The notes: generated by a model from the sequence alone, not told the origin. A stretch of 64,000 bases of DNA from Oscillospiraceae bacterium (GCA_017506735.1 JAFVMW010000048.1:1-64000), one strand, 5' to 3'; positions 15,634 to 24,634 are shown, counted from the stretch's first letter. Made by a program: numbers and translations.

Positions 15634-18021
15634 TTATCTCAGCACTGCGCCCAGCTTCTCTTCCAGTGCCTTCAGCACCTTGCTGACCACGCCCTCGGAG
15701 TCGGTGTCGGTGAGGGTACGGTCGTCGGCTCGCAGCTCCAGGGAGAAGGCCACGGACTTCTTGCCGTCCTCGATGCCCTTGCCACGGTAGATGTCGAAGA
15801 GCTTCACGCTGCGCAGCAGCTTGCCGCCGGCGGATACGATCACGTTCTCCAGCTCAGCCACAGGGATCTCCTCACCGCAGACCAGGGACAGGTCACGGGT
15901 GACGGCAGGATACTTGGGCAGGGGAGTGAAGGTGGGCTCGGGCAGCATCATCTCGAAGGCCCGGGAGAAGTTGATCTCAGCGCAGTAGACCTCGCACTCC
16001 AGGCCGTAGGTCTTTGCAACCAGAGGATGCACCTGACCCATGTAGCCGAGCAGTTCGCCGTTGATGGAAACGGCGGCGCAGCGGCCGGGATGGTAGCTGG
16101 GATTGTCCTTCACAGCGGTGTAGGAAGCCTTGGGCAGCCGCAGACCGGTCATGACGGCTTCCAGCTCGCCCTTGAGCTTGAAGAAGTTCTCGCCGGCGCC
16201 GTAGGTGCCCAGCACCAGCATTTTGGGCTCGGCGGGCAGATCCTGGCCCTCGGTGGGCAGATAGATCTTGGCCAGCTCGTAGAGCTTTGCCTTCTTGTTG
16301 TGATAGGCATTGTTCCGGGACAGAATGTCCAGCATGGAGGGCAGGGCGATGGTACGCATGATGGAGGTATCCTCGCCCAGGGGGTTCTGGATCTTCAGTG
16401 CATTGCGCAGGACGGAATCCTTGGGCAGACGGATGTTGTCGAAGATGGCAGGGGAGACGAAGGAGTAGGTGATGATCTCGCTGTAGCCCAAAGCACGGCA
16501 GAGCTGACCTGCCTTGTTCTCCGCCAGCATGATGGGGGCATAGCCGCCCTGGGTGGAGGTCTTGAAGGGTACGGTGGGGATCTCGTTGTAGCCGTAGCTT
16601 CTGCCCACTTCCTCTGCGATGTCCGCCATCAGGTTCAGGTCGGGACGGAAGGAGGGAACCTGAATCATACCGTTCTCTACGGGGATCTCCAGCAGGTTCA
16701 GATACTTGATCATGTCCTCCTCGGAGATGTCGGTGCCCAGCAGGTGATTGATCCGGTCAGCCTCCAGAGGAAGCTCCTTTGCCTCGGGAACGTAGTTCAG
16801 AATGTCGATGATGCCGTCCAGCACGTCACCGGCTTCCAGAAGCTCCACCAGCTCACAGGCACGCTGGACAGCAGGCAGGGTCATCATGGGATCCAGATTC
16901 TTCTCGAACTTGCCGGAGGACTCGGTACGCATACCCAGAGCCAGGGCGGTCTGACGGATGGAGGTGCCGTTGAAGTTGGCGGACTCAAAGACCACGGTGG
17001 TGGTGTCGTCCATGATCTCGGAGTTCTCGCCGCCCATGATACCGGCCAGGCCGATGGGCTTGTCGCCGTCGGCGATGACCAGCATACCGGGCTTCAGAGT
17101 CCGGACATTGCCGTCCAGGGTGGTCAGGGTTTCGCCTTCCGCAGCTTCCCGGACAACGATCTTGTTGGAGCCGATGTAGCGGTAGTCGAAGGCGTGCATG
17201 GGCTGGCCGTACTCCAGCATGACGTAGTTGGTGATGTCAACGATGTTGTTGATGGGACGCACGCCGTTGGCTCTCAGCCGGTGGCGCAGCCACTTGGGGG
17301 AGGGGCCGATCTTCACGTTTGCCACCATCCGGGCAGTGTAGCGGTTGCACAGGTTCTCAGCAGGAACCTCCACATCCAGCTTGTCGTAGATGGAACCGGC
17401 ATCGCTGCCCTTGACCACGGGCTCGTGGTGGCGCATGGTCAGACCGAAGGCGGCGGCGGATTCTCTTGCCAGACCGATGACGCTGTAGCAGTCGGGACGG
17501 TTGTTGGTGATTTCGAACTCCACCACGGTGTCGTCGTTGCCGATGACGGCGTTGATGTCATCGCCGGGAGCACAGGCCTCGTCATTCAGAATCCAGATGC
17601 CGTCGGCGTAAGCGCCGGGCACATCGTTCTGGGTCAAACCCAGCTCCGCGAAGGAGCAGAGCATACCGTTGGACTTGACACCCCGGAGCTTGCCCTTGGT
17701 GATGTGGATGCCGCCGGGGAGATAGGAGTTGTGCAGGGCGGCAGGAACCAGGTCGCCCTCGTGGACGTTCTGGGCGCCGGTGACGATCTGGACAGGCTCA
17801 GCCTCGCCCACGTCCACCTGGCAGACCCACATATGGTCAGAATTCTCATGCCGGACGATGGAAACCACCTTGCCGACCTTCACATTCTTGATCTCAGCGT
17901 CCATCCGCTCGTAGGTTTCCACCTTCTGACCGAAGACGGTGAGCTTTTCTACATATTCCTTGTCGGAGATGTGGGACAGATCCACGAACTCCTTATTCAG
18001 CCATTCTCTGTTGAGTTTCAT
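15634..18021 (-). CDS. pheT: Phenylalanine--tRNA ligase beta subunit
   Basis: A 795-residue beta subunit of the (alpha-beta)2 enzyme that charges tRNA-Phe. The EMAP/tRNA-binding domain is at about 40-150 (VCQVDVGEAEPVQIVTGAQN), the B3/B4 editing domain at about 200-400 (MHAFDYRYI and IMGGENSEI), B5 at 400-475 and the C-terminal ferredoxin-fold anticodon-binding domain at about 700-795 (YPAVTRDLSLVC). Length is normal. It starts 12 bp after pheS stops and is read through the same T-box. The stop codon is followed by a palindromic repeat rather than an obvious T-run terminator. Confidence 0.97.
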   Translation of the reverse strand: MKLNREWLNKEFVDLSHISDKEYVEKLTVFGQKVETYERMDAEIKNVKVGKVVSIVRHENSDHMWVCQVDVGEAEPVQIVTGAQNVHEGDLVPAALHNSYLPGGIHITKGKLRGVKSNGMLCSFAELGLTQNDVPGAYADGIWILNDEACAPGDDINAVIGNDDTVVEFEITNNRPDCYSVIGLARESAAAFGLTMRHHEPVVKGSDAGSIYDKLDVEVPAENLCNRYTARMVANVKIGPSPKWLRHRLRANGVRPINNIVDITNYVMLEYGQPMHAFDYRYIGSNKIVVREAAEGETLTTLDGNVRTLKPGMLVIADGDKPIGLAGIMGGENSEIMDDTTTVVFESANFNGTSIRQTALALGMRTESSGKFEKNLDPMMTLPAVQRACELVELLEAGDVLDGIIDILNYVPEAKELPLEADRINHLLGTDISEEDMIKYLNLLEIPVENGMIQVPSFRPDLNLMADIAEEVGRSYGYNEIPTVPFKTSTQGGYAPIMLAENKAGQLCRALGYSEIITYSFVSPAIFDNIRLPKDSVLRNALKIQNPLGEDTSIMRTIALPSMLDILSRNNAYHNKKAKLYELAKIYLPTEGQDLPAEPKMLVLGTYGAGENFFKLKGELEAVMTGLRLPKASYTAVKDNPSYHPGRCAAVSINGELLGYMGQVHPLVAKTYGLECEVYCAEINFSRAFEMMLPEPTFTPLPKYPAVTRDLSLVCGEEIPVAELENVIVSAGGKLLRSVKLFDIYRGKGIEDGKKSVAFSLELRADDRTLTDTDSEGVVSKVLKALEEKLGAVLR

Positions 18022-18033
18022 GTCTATCCCTCC

Positions 18034-19077
18034 TTAGAACTGGTTCAGGAACCGCATATCGTTGTCGAAGATCAGACGCAGGTCATTGATGCGCAGACGG
18101 CCCATGGCCATACGCTCCAGACCCATGCCGAAGGCGAAGCCGGAATACTTGGTGGAGTCGATGCCGCAGTTCTCCAGAACCACGGGATGCACCATACCGG
18201 CGCCCAGCAGCTCGATCCAGCCCTCGCCGTGGCAGGTGGAGCAGACCTTGCCGTCCACCTCGCCGGTGCCGTGGCACTTGTGGCACTGCATATCCATCTC
18301 GCAGGAGGGCTCGGTGAAGGGGAAGTGATGGGGACGGAAGCGAACCTGGGCATCGTGGCCGTAGATGCGCTGCATGATGGTGATCAGAACATCCTTCAGG
18401 TTGCCCATGGTGATGTCCTCGGCCACAACCAGACCCTCGATCTGATGGAACATGGGGGAGTGGGTTGCGTCAGCCTCGTCCTTGCGGAACACACGGCCGG
18501 GGGCCAGCATGCACAGGGGAGGCTGGTTGTTCTCCATGAAGCGGATCTGCATGGAGCTGGTCTGGGTACGCAGCAGGATGGAGTCGTCGTCGGTGAAGTA
18601 GAAGGTGTCGGAACGGTCACGGCTGGGGTGGCCCTCCTCGATGTTCAGACGGGTGAAGTTGTTGGCGGCGTATTCCACCTCGGGGCCGTCAACGACGGTG
18701 TAGCCCATGCCCACGAAAATGTCCTTGACCTCCTGCAGCACCATATTCATGGGGTGCTGGTGGCCCATCTCTACTTCTTCACCGGGGATGGTCACGTCGA
18801 TGGCCTCGGCGGCGAGCTTGGCTTCCAGAACCTTTGCGCCGATGGAAGCCTTGCATTCCTCCAGCTTGGCCTCGATTTCGGCACGGACGGCGTTGGCGAT
18901 CTGGCCCATGACAGGGCGCTCTTCGGGACTGAGCTTGCCCATCTGCTTCAGAACGGCGGTCAGCTCACCCTTCTTGCCCAGCAGCTTGACGCGCAGCTCC
19001 TCCAGGGCAGCGGGGGAGTCCGCTGCATCCAGAGCAGCCAGGGCGTGCAGCTTGATTTCTTCCAGTTGCTGTTTCAT
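18034..19077 (-). CDS. pheS: Phenylalanine--tRNA ligase alpha subunit
   Basis: A 347-residue class II catalytic subunit. The N-terminal coiled coil (1-85) is followed by the catalytic core: HPMNMVLQEVKDIFVGMG, motif 2 in LRTQTSSMQIRFM, and motif 3 near the C-terminus in FGMGLERMAM. A Cys-rich insert, CHKCHGTGEVDGKVCSTCHGEG, sits before GWIELLGAGMVHP, as in other Firmicutes. ATG 19077 has GAGAG upstream at usual spacing; a longer reading frame continues into the repeat but lacks a start with ribosome-binding site. Controlled by the T-box at about 19246-19553. Confidence 0.97.
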   Translation of the reverse strand: MKQQLEEIKLHALAALDAADSPAALEELRVKLLGKKGELTAVLKQMGKLSPEERPVMGQIANAVRAEIEAKLEECKASIGAKVLEAKLAAEAIDVTIPGEEVEMGHQHPMNMVLQEVKDIFVGMGYTVVDGPEVEYAANNFTRLNIEEGHPSRDRSDTFYFTDDDSILLRTQTSSMQIRFMENNQPPLCMLAPGRVFRKDEADATHSPMFHQIEGLVVAEDITMGNLKDVLITIMQRIYGHDAQVRFRPHHFPFTEPSCEMDMQCHKCHGTGEVDGKVCSTCHGEGWIELLGAGMVHPVVLENCGIDSTKYSGFAFGMGLERMAMGRLRINDLRLIFDNDMRFLNQF

Positions 19078-19104
19078 GGATTTCTCTCCTTTGAAATGTG
19101 TTTT

Positions 19105-19235
19105 GCCTCCCCTTGAGGGGAGGTGCCCCGAAGGGGCGGAGGGGTGAAAGCCATTGTGATGGAAGTGGTTCTTGTGATCCACCTCTCACCCCTCAGTCAC
19201 GGCTTTCGCCGTGCCAGCTCCCCTCAAGGGGAGCC
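19105..19235. repeat. GC-rich palindromic repeat, copy 2, in the pheS leader
   Basis: A 131-bp copy of the repeat family, placed between the T-box terminator and the pheS ribosome-binding site. It would be transcribed as a structured part of the 5' untranslated region. Confidence 0.85.
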
Positions 19236-19245
19236 ATGTGGGAAC

Positions 19246-19553
19246 GAAAAAACGGTCTTTCATCCCCGTAATCTGGGGACGAAAGACCGGAAACTGTGTC
19301 TTCCGCGGTACCACCCGCATTCGCTTGAAAAAGCGCACTCAAATAAGGCGCAGCTACGCCCTGACCCGGTAACGGCGGTCACACCGGCGCATCCTAATCT
19401 GGCAGACCATTTCAGACGGCGGCTCCCGGGAGAAAGCCCACACTTGACCCACGCCAAGCGGCTCCCACCAATGCCGCTCTCTCTTCCGTACGCTTCCGGT
19501 CACAGGACAACCCGATCAATGCCTTTGAGATATCCCGGATATCTTAGCACGGA
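19246..19553 (-). promoter_or_regulatory. T-box riboswitch of pheST
   Basis: The T-box sequence GGGTGGTACCGCGGAA lies at 19302-19317 (minus strand) and is followed by an intrinsic terminator, CCGGTCTTTCGTCCCC paired with GGGGATGAAAGACCG (19253-19290) plus T run. Upstream about 230 nt fold into the usual stem I and linker hairpins, starting near a TTGCCT...TAAGAT promoter. Uncharged tRNA-Phe should stabilise the antiterminator. I could not place the specifier codon with certainty. Confidence 0.92.
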
Positions 19554-19577
19554 AAAGGGGAAAAGGCAAGCATCTTT

Positions 19578-19787
19578 TTACCCGAAATAGAATAATTCTT
19601 CAAATTTTTTGTCCAGCGCGATACACAGGATCAGCGCCAGCTTCGCCGTGGGATTGAATTGCCCCGTCTCAATGAAGCTGATGGTATTCCGGGATACGCC
19701 CACCAGCTCAGCAAGGGCGGACTGGGACAGATTCCGTTCGGCCCGGGCTTCTTTGAGGCGGTTTCGTAAGATGAGTTCATCGTTCAT
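19578..19787 (-). CDS. Small XRE-family transcriptional regulator
   Basis: A 69-residue protein consisting almost entirely of a helix-turn-helix: LKEARAERNLSQSALAELVGVSRNTISFIETGQFNPTAKLALILCIALDKKFEELFYFG. This is the short YgzD/Cro-like type that is normally coded together with a membrane protein. It lies six bases after a DUF6442-like gene on the same strand and is the last gene of that three-gene unit. It probably controls that unit. It ends about 25 bp from the pheST T-box start region. Confidence 0.9.
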   Translation of the reverse strand: MNDELILRNRLKEARAERNLSQSALAELVGVSRNTISFIETGQFNPTAKLALILCIALDKKFEELFYFG

Positions 19788-19793
19788 TGTGAT

Positions 19794-20123
19794 TCACCAA
19801 TTGATCAACTGGAGCAAAAAGGATATGCCATGGAGCAGTGCAATTACAGTAAACAGAATTGCGACGGTCAATTTGGAGCGATCTATTTTTCCTTTGCTCT
19901 GGATCCACATAGCGGATGCCAGCATTCCCCAGAGAATCAGCCAGCTTGCAGGAAGAATGATTCTTGGTCCATCAAAAAACATAGTGAGTGCATTTACAAG
20001 AAAGCACAGACAAAAGCCTGTTAATGTGGAAATGGAATGGGATCGAACGATGATATGTTTCTCCCGCTCGTCACCATCTGAATTATCTTTCCGGCTCTTT
20101 TCCAGAATTTCTTCCTTTGTCAT
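19794..20123 (-). CDS. DUF6442-like membrane protein, paralogue 2
   Basis: A 109-residue protein with a charged cytosolic N-terminus MTKEEILEKSRKDNSDGDERE and three or four hydrophobic segments (for example FCLCFLVNALTMFF and AILFTVIALLHGISFLLQL). It is a diverged paralogue of the next upstream gene, sharing the EEILEKSRKDN..DEREK opening. GGAGGAG precedes ATG 20123. The XRE gene follows after six bases. The role is unknown; HTH plus small membrane protein pairs may form one signalling unit, but that is inference. Confidence 0.78.
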   Translation of the reverse strand: MTKEEILEKSRKDNSDGDEREKHIIVRSHSISTLTGFCLCFLVNALTMFFDGPRIILPASWLILWGMLASAMWIQSKGKIDRSKLTVAILFTVIALLHGISFLLQLINW

Positions 20124-20137
20124 ATCGTTCTCCTCCT

Positions 20138-20470
20138 TCAAATACCCCAGTGGAAGGACTCCACAAAGCACAGTCCGCACAGGATACACGCCACTGTGTT
20201 GACTATGGCGGCCAGCAGGTCGTTCCGCTTTTTCAGCCGGATGGCCCGATACCAGAATTCGCCCAAGTTCATACCCCAGTAGACCGTCCACAGGGCAAAA
20301 AACAGATACTGGGGACAGCCAAGGCATTTTGCCACAATGCTTACCAGAAGGCACGCCGTCATACCGGATACTTTGGCGGCGATGGAAGCCTGCCGAGCGA
20401 TCTGCTGCTCCCGCTCGTCCATATTCCTGTTCTCTTTCCGGCTCTTTTCCAGAATTTCATCCCGATCCAT
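20138..20470 (-). CDS. DUF6442-like membrane protein, paralogue 1
   Basis: A 110-residue membrane protein starting MDRDEILEKSRKENRNMDERE, then hydrophobic spans at about 37-55, 58-70 and 84-105. It shares its first 20 residues and overall layout with the downstream paralogue, evidence of a tandem duplication. ATG 20470 follows GGAGGTATTG. The opening is usually seen in the DUF6442 family of Clostridia, often beside an XRE regulator as here. No enzymatic motif is visible. Confidence 0.78.
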   Translation of the reverse strand: MDRDEILEKSRKENRNMDEREQQIARQASIAAKVSGMTACLLVSIVAKCLGCPQYLFFALWTVYWGMNLGEFWYRAIRLKKRNDLLAAIVNTVACILCGLCFVESFHWGI

Positions 20471-20551
20471 AACAATACCTCCTGCCAAGTTTTATTTGCA
20501 CCTTCAGTATAACATTGCCAAGCGTACTTGTCAATACGAGGCGAAGAAAAA

Positions 20552-20580
20552 GTAGGAGCGACAACATTGGTCGCCCCTAC
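20552..20580 (-). terminator. Hairpin at the end of the aromatic operon
   Basis: GTAGGAGCGAC/GTCGCCCCTAC-type stem (GTAGGGGCGACC pairing GGTCGCTCCTAC on the minus strand) with a T-rich tail (…CTTTTTCTTCG) directly after aroQ. Confidence 0.7.
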
Positions 20581-20584
20581 GATA

Positions 20585-21019
20585 TCAATGATAAAGATAC
20601 TCTTTCAAAAACGCCATCGCCTGCCGGTAGCCGTCCAGGCCCTGGCCCATGATGGTTTTCACGCAGGCGCGCCCTGCGTAACTGATCTGCCGGAAGTCCT
20701 CCCGGGCCTTCACGTCGGAGATGTGAACCTCCACCGCAGGAATCCCCACGGCCTTCAGCGCGTCCAGAATGGCAATGGAGGTGTGGGTGTAGGCGGCAGG
20801 ATTGATGACAATGCCGTCGAAGCGTCCGTAGGCCTCCTGGATCTTATCCACCAGACAGCCCTCGTGATTGCTTTGGTAATGCTCCATTTCAAGGCCCAGC
20901 TCGTCTGCCCAGATACCCAGCAGCCGCAGAAGCTCCCCATAGCTCTGGCTTCCGTATACACCCGGCTCACGGATGCCCAGCATATTGATGTTGGGGCCGT
21001 TTATGACTAGGATTTTCAT
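20585..21019 (-). CDS. aroQ: Type II 3-dehydroquinate dehydratase
   Basis: A 144-residue dodecameric dehydratase that turns 3-dehydroquinate into 3-dehydroshikimate. Family blocks are INGPNINMLGIREPGVYG at 6-23 (with the catalytic Tyr), YQSNHEGCLVDKIQ at 48-61, INPAAYTHTSIAILDAL (catalytic His) and VEVHISDVKAREDFR. It is the last gene of the aromatic operon and begins one base after the aroE-aroK stop. The sequence ends about 110 bp from the upstream DUF6442 gene, where GTAGGAGCGACAA/TTGGTCGCCCCTAC forms the probable terminator at 20552-20580. Confidence 0.96.
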   Translation of the reverse strand: MKILVINGPNINMLGIREPGVYGSQSYGELLRLLGIWADELGLEMEHYQSNHEGCLVDKIQEAYGRFDGIVINPAAYTHTSIAILDALKAVGIPAVEVHISDVKAREDFRQISYAGRACVKTIMGQGLDGYRQAMAFLKEYLYH

Positions 21020-21020
21020 G

Positions 21021-22241
21021 TCAGATTCCCTCCAGTGCCTTCATAACCTTGGCGAGACATTCTTCTTTGGTGCCGTCAGACACGATGGCGGCATCGGCAA
21101 AGGCTGCATACATGGGCTTTCGCTGTTCGTACAGCACCGCCGGGGGTGTTTTCTGGGACAGGGGACGGCCCTCGGTGGGGAGCAGAGCGGCATCCCTCTG
21201 AATCCAGACGATCCGGCTGTTCTGGTGGAGCAGGGGATAGTTCCGCTCCCTCGTCACGCAGCCGCCGCCGGTGGCGATGACCAGCCCGGATTTCTTGCCC
21301 AGCTCTGCCAGCACCTTTGTTTCCCAGTCCCGGAACACTTCCTCGCCGTCCTCAGCGAAAATCTCCGGGATGGACTTGCCTGCCAGCGTTTCGATCTCCT
21401 CGTCGGCATCCACAAAGGTTTTGCCTGTTTTCTCCGCCAGCAGCTTGCCGATGGTGCTCTTTCCGCAGCCGGCCATGCCGATGAGGGCGATGTTCTCCAT
21501 TTCTGCCCGGAGGGAAGCATGGATTTCGCCAATGAGGGAATCGGGCAGCCTGGTGTCCATGAACCACTCGGCGCTTTTCTTGGCCTGGGCCGTGAGCATC
21601 CACAGGCCGTTCATCGCCGGGATGCCCATTTTTTCCGCATCCAGCAGAAGCTGTGTCCGGGCCGGATTGTAGATCAGATCGAGAACGCCCTCCAGCCGGG
21701 GGAATCGGGTCAGATCCAGGGGGGCATTGCCTGTGTTGGGATACATTCCCACCGGGGTGGTGTTCACAATGACAGCGGCATCGGCGTGCAGGTGCAGATT
21801 CTCATAATTGTTCTCACCGGAACGGGAGATCACAATGAAATTGGCCCCCATGTCCTGCAAAACAGCCACCACGGTGACGCTTGCGCCGCCGGAGCCCAGA
21901 ACCAGAACCTTTTTTCCGGAAACGGAGATGCCGCTTTTTTCCACCATGGAGGAAAAGCCGAAGTAATCGGAATTATGCCCGGCCAGATGGCCGTTCCGCT
22001 TGACCACGGTGTTCACGCTGCCCAGCCGCCTGGCCAGCTCGTCCACCTCATCCAGGTAGGGGATCACGTCCTTTTTGTAGGGAATGGTCACATTCAGACC
22101 GTCGAAGGGCTCGTTCCGCAGCAGGGCTTCGATTCCATCCGGCTCACGCTCATGGAGCAGATATTCGTAGCCCCCCATCAGCCGGAAGATCATGGGGGAA
22201 TAGCTGTGTCCCAGCTTCCGCCCCAAAAGACCGAATTTCAT
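21021..22241 (-). CDS. aroE-aroK: Bifunctional shikimate dehydrogenase / shikimate kinase
   Basis: A 406-residue fusion that would carry out two successive shikimate steps. Residues 1 to about 250 are shikimate dehydrogenase: GRKLGHSYSP (substrate loop), NVTIPYKK (catalytic Lys), GSVNTVVKRNG, GHNSDYFGF (Asp) and the nucleotide loop VLGSGGASVT. Residues about 250-406 are shikimate kinase: P-loop GMAGCGKSTIG, VDADEEIE, FRDWETKVL and GGGCVTRERN. ATG 22241 overlaps the pheA stop as TGATG, so translation is coupled. AroE-AroK fusions exist in some Clostridia; an insertion-free junction suggests a real fusion, not a sequencing error. Confidence 0.93.
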   Translation of the reverse strand: MKFGLLGRKLGHSYSPMIFRLMGGYEYLLHEREPDGIEALLRNEPFDGLNVTIPYKKDVIPYLDEVDELARRLGSVNTVVKRNGHLAGHNSDYFGFSSMVEKSGISVSGKKVLVLGSGGASVTVVAVLQDMGANFIVISRSGENNYENLHLHADAAVIVNTTPVGMYPNTGNAPLDLTRFPRLEGVLDLIYNPARTQLLLDAEKMGIPAMNGLWMLTAQAKKSAEWFMDTRLPDSLIGEIHASLRAEMENIALIGMAGCGKSTIGKLLAEKTGKTFVDADEEIETLAGKSIPEIFAEDGEEVFRDWETKVLAELGKKSGLVIATGGGCVTRERNYPLLHQNSRIVWIQRDAALLPTEGRPLSQKTPPAVLYEQRKPMYAAFADAAIVSDGTKEECLAKVMKALEGI

Positions 22242-23383
22242 CAGACCACCTCTCTGTAGCTGCCCAGATAGGTGAATTCCTCGCACAGGTCATCCAGCTC
22301 GCACATGAGCTGGACAAATTCCTCAGAGTAAATGGAGGTATCCAGATCGAAATAGAACATGAACTCAAAATCCCGTTCGGGGATGGGCCGGGACTCCAGC
22401 TTGGTCACGTTGATGCCCAGAACATACATTCTGGCCAGCACCTTGTACAGGGCACCGGGCTTGTGGGGCAGAACCATCATAATGCTGGTCTTGTCCGCGC
22501 CGGGGTAGATCTCCAGCTTCTTGCTGATGCAGATGAACCGGGTCCGGTTGTTGCCCTTGTCCTGTACAGAGGATGCCAGCACGTCCAGATTATAAAGCTC
22601 GGCGCAGGCCCGGCTGGACAGACAGGCCACATCCTTCCGGTGGGACTGGGACACCATCTGGGCAGCCACGGCGGTGTTTTCCACAGCGATGACCCGGGCG
22701 TTGGGGAATTTCTCCAGGAACAGGGTACACTGGCCCAACGCCTGCTCGTGGGAGTAGATCTCCTTGATGTCCTCCAGCTTTGCGCCCCTGTGGGCCAGCA
22801 GATTGTGGTCCACCTTCAGCCGGAAGGTGCGGACGATGGAGAATTTCCGGTTGATCATCAGGTCGTACACCTGCTTCACAGAGCCTCTGGTGGAGTTCTC
22901 CAGAGGAAGGATGCCATACTGACACAGGCCCTTCTCAATGGCGGTGAACACGCCCTCGAAGTTCTTGAAATACATGATGAAGGGATTTTTGATCATCTTT
23001 TCGCAGGCGATCTGGGCATAGCTGCCCTCCACGCCCTGGCAGGCCACCATGGGATTCTGGGGGAAGAGCTTGGGGGTGTTCTCAATGGCGGCAGAGATGG
23101 TCTGGTGCAGCGCTGCTTCTGTATTGTTGCGCTTGCTCTGATAGCTGCGGCTCAGCTCGAAGATCAGGGAGTACAGCACCTGGGCGTAGTTGCCCATCTC
23201 GGGGCCGGCCTGCTCTGCCACCTGCTTCAGAATGGCCCGCTCCCGGGCAGGCACCAGAATGGGCAGATCGTTTTCCCGTTTGTAGTCCGCGATCTGGCCG
23301 GATACCTCCATCCGCCGGGTGAACAGGGAAACCAGTTCCTTGTCAATGCTGTCGATTTCTGTTCTCAGTTCGTTGATGTCCAT
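22241..23383 (-). CDS. pheA: Bifunctional chorismate mutase / prephenate dehydratase
   Basis: A 380-residue P-protein that converts chorismate through prephenate to phenylpyruvate. Residues 1-88 are an AroQ-type chorismate mutase (IDSIDKELVSLFTRRMEVSGQIADYK). Residues about 110-285 are prephenate dehydratase (GVEGSYAQIACEK, LPLENSTRGSV and NNRTRFICI with the catalytic TRF). Residues 295-380 are an ACT domain (HKPGALYKVLARMYVLGINVTKLESRP), where ESRP marks phenylalanine binding and feedback control. It is separated from aroC by a 128-bp repeat copy but remains on the same strand. Confidence 0.96.
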   Translation of the reverse strand: MDINELRTEIDSIDKELVSLFTRRMEVSGQIADYKRENDLPILVPARERAILKQVAEQAGPEMGNYAQVLYSLIFELSRSYQSKRNNTEAALHQTISAAIENTPKLFPQNPMVACQGVEGSYAQIACEKMIKNPFIMYFKNFEGVFTAIEKGLCQYGILPLENSTRGSVKQVYDLMINRKFSIVRTFRLKVDHNLLAHRGAKLEDIKEIYSHEQALGQCTLFLEKFPNARVIAVENTAVAAQMVSQSHRKDVACLSSRACAELYNLDVLASSVQDKGNNRTRFICISKKLEIYPGADKTSIMMVLPHKPGALYKVLARMYVLGINVTKLESRPIPERDFEFMFYFDLDTSIYSEEFVQLMCELDDLCEEFTYLGSYREVV

Positions 23384-23427
23384 GGTAATATACCTCTTTT
23401 ATGTAAATGTAGCGTTTGGGGCGGAAA

Positions 23428-23554
23428 GCCTCCCCTCCGAGGGGAGGTGGCCCGAAGGGCCGGAGGGGTGAAAGCCTTCGGTTTCAGCATCGTGCAAAAG
23501 GAAGGCGCTCACCCCTCAGTCAGCTTCGCTGACAGCTCCCCTCTAAGGGGAGCC
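23428..23554. repeat. GC-rich palindromic repeat, copy 3, inside the aromatic operon
   Basis: A 127-bp copy that begins at the stop codon of aroC (minus strand TAAGGCTCCCCT) and lies 44 bp before pheA. It would be transcribed within the operon and may affect mRNA stability or polarity. Confidence 0.85.
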
Positions 23555-24634
23555 TTATTTCCGTGCCTTCCATTCAAGGTAGGCGTCATATATGGCAATG
23601 GCCGCCGCCGCTTCCACCACGGGAACGGCTCTGGGTACGATGCAGGGATCGTGGCGGCCCTTGATTTCCAGGGTAGTGATTTCGCCGGTGCGCAGATTCA
23701 CGGTCTGCTGGGGTCTTGCGATGGAGGGGGTGGGCTTGAAGGTGGCGGAGAAGATCAGGGGCATACCGTTGGAGATGCCGCCTAAAATGCCGCCGCAGTT
23801 GTTTGTTTTGGTTTTCACAACCCCATTCTGAATACAGAATTCATCGTTGCACTCGCTGCCGGGGATGTTGGCGGCAGAAGGGCCTATGCCGAATTCGACG
23901 GATTTTACGGCAGGAATTCCGTAGACAATCTGCGCAATCCGGCTTTCCATACCGCCGAACATGGGCTCGCCCAGTCCGGCAGGAAGTCCGGTGACGGCAC
24001 ATTCGATGGTGCCGCCCACGCTGTCGCCCATAGCCCGGGCCTCGGCAATGATTTCTTTCATTCGCTGGGCCTTGTATTCGCTGAGAACCGGAAAATCGGT
24101 GGGAATTTCGTTGATCTGGGGATTCAGCCGGTCAAAAAAGGTATCGTTCAGACCATGGAGCCATTCAATATGCGCTCCGATCCGGATGCCCTTCTGTTCC
24201 AGCCATTGTTTACATAATCCTCCGGCGATGCACAGGGGGGCCGTCAGCCGCCCGGAGAAATGTCCGCCGCCGGCCGGGTCCTGATAGCCCTTGTACTTGA
24301 TCTGGGCGGTGTAGTCGGCGTGACCGGGCCGGGGGCAGTCTTTCAGATTGCTGTAATCTCCCGAACGGGTATTTGTGTTTTTGATGATTGCGGCAATGGG
24401 TGCGCCGCAGGTGTAGCCGTCCACGATTCCGGAGAGAAATTCGGGCCGATCCTCCTCCCTCCGGGGGGTGGACCAGTCGTTCTGACCGGGGGCACGGCGG
24501 TTGAGAAAGGTTTGTAATCCTTCAAAATCCACGGGAAGTCCTGCCGGAATCCCGTCCAGGGTCATGCCGATGGCTGCTCCGTGGGACTGTCCGAATATGG
24601 AAAGGCGAAGCATCTCGCCGTATGTGCTGCTCAT
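23555..24634 (-). CDS. aroC: Chorismate synthase
   Basis: A 359-residue FMN-dependent lyase that makes chorismate from EPSP. Signatures are the N-terminal LSIFGQSHGAAIGMTLDGIPAG (catalytic His), RRAPGQNDWSTPRREEDRPEFLSG, RPGHADYT with GGGHFSGRLTAP, and RHDPCIVPRAVPVVEAAAA with the second His near the C-terminus. ATG 24634 overlaps the aroA stop as ATGA. Length is normal for the family. Confidence 0.97.
   Translation of the reverse strand: MSSTYGEMLRLSIFGQSHGAAIGMTLDGIPAGLPVDFEGLQTFLNRRAPGQNDWSTPRREEDRPEFLSGIVDGYTCGAPIAAIIKNTNTRSGDYSNLKDCPRPGHADYTAQIKYKGYQDPAGGGHFSGRLTAPLCIAGGLCKQWLEQKGIRIGAHIEWLHGLNDTFFDRLNPQINEIPTDFPVLSEYKAQRMKEIIAEARAMGDSVGGTIECAVTGLPAGLGEPMFGGMESRIAQIVYGIPAVKSVEFGIGPSAANIPGSECNDEFCIQNGVVKTKTNNCGGILGGISNGMPLIFSATFKPTPSIARPQQTVNLRTGEITTLEIKGRHDPCIVPRAVPVVEAAAAIAIYDAYLEWKARK

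Noticed and set aside
16027..19116. Long open frame on the plus strand (about 1,029 codons) opposite pheT and pheS
   Set aside because: It is the antisense shadow of two highly conserved genes in GC-rich DNA; repetitive composition without any domain.
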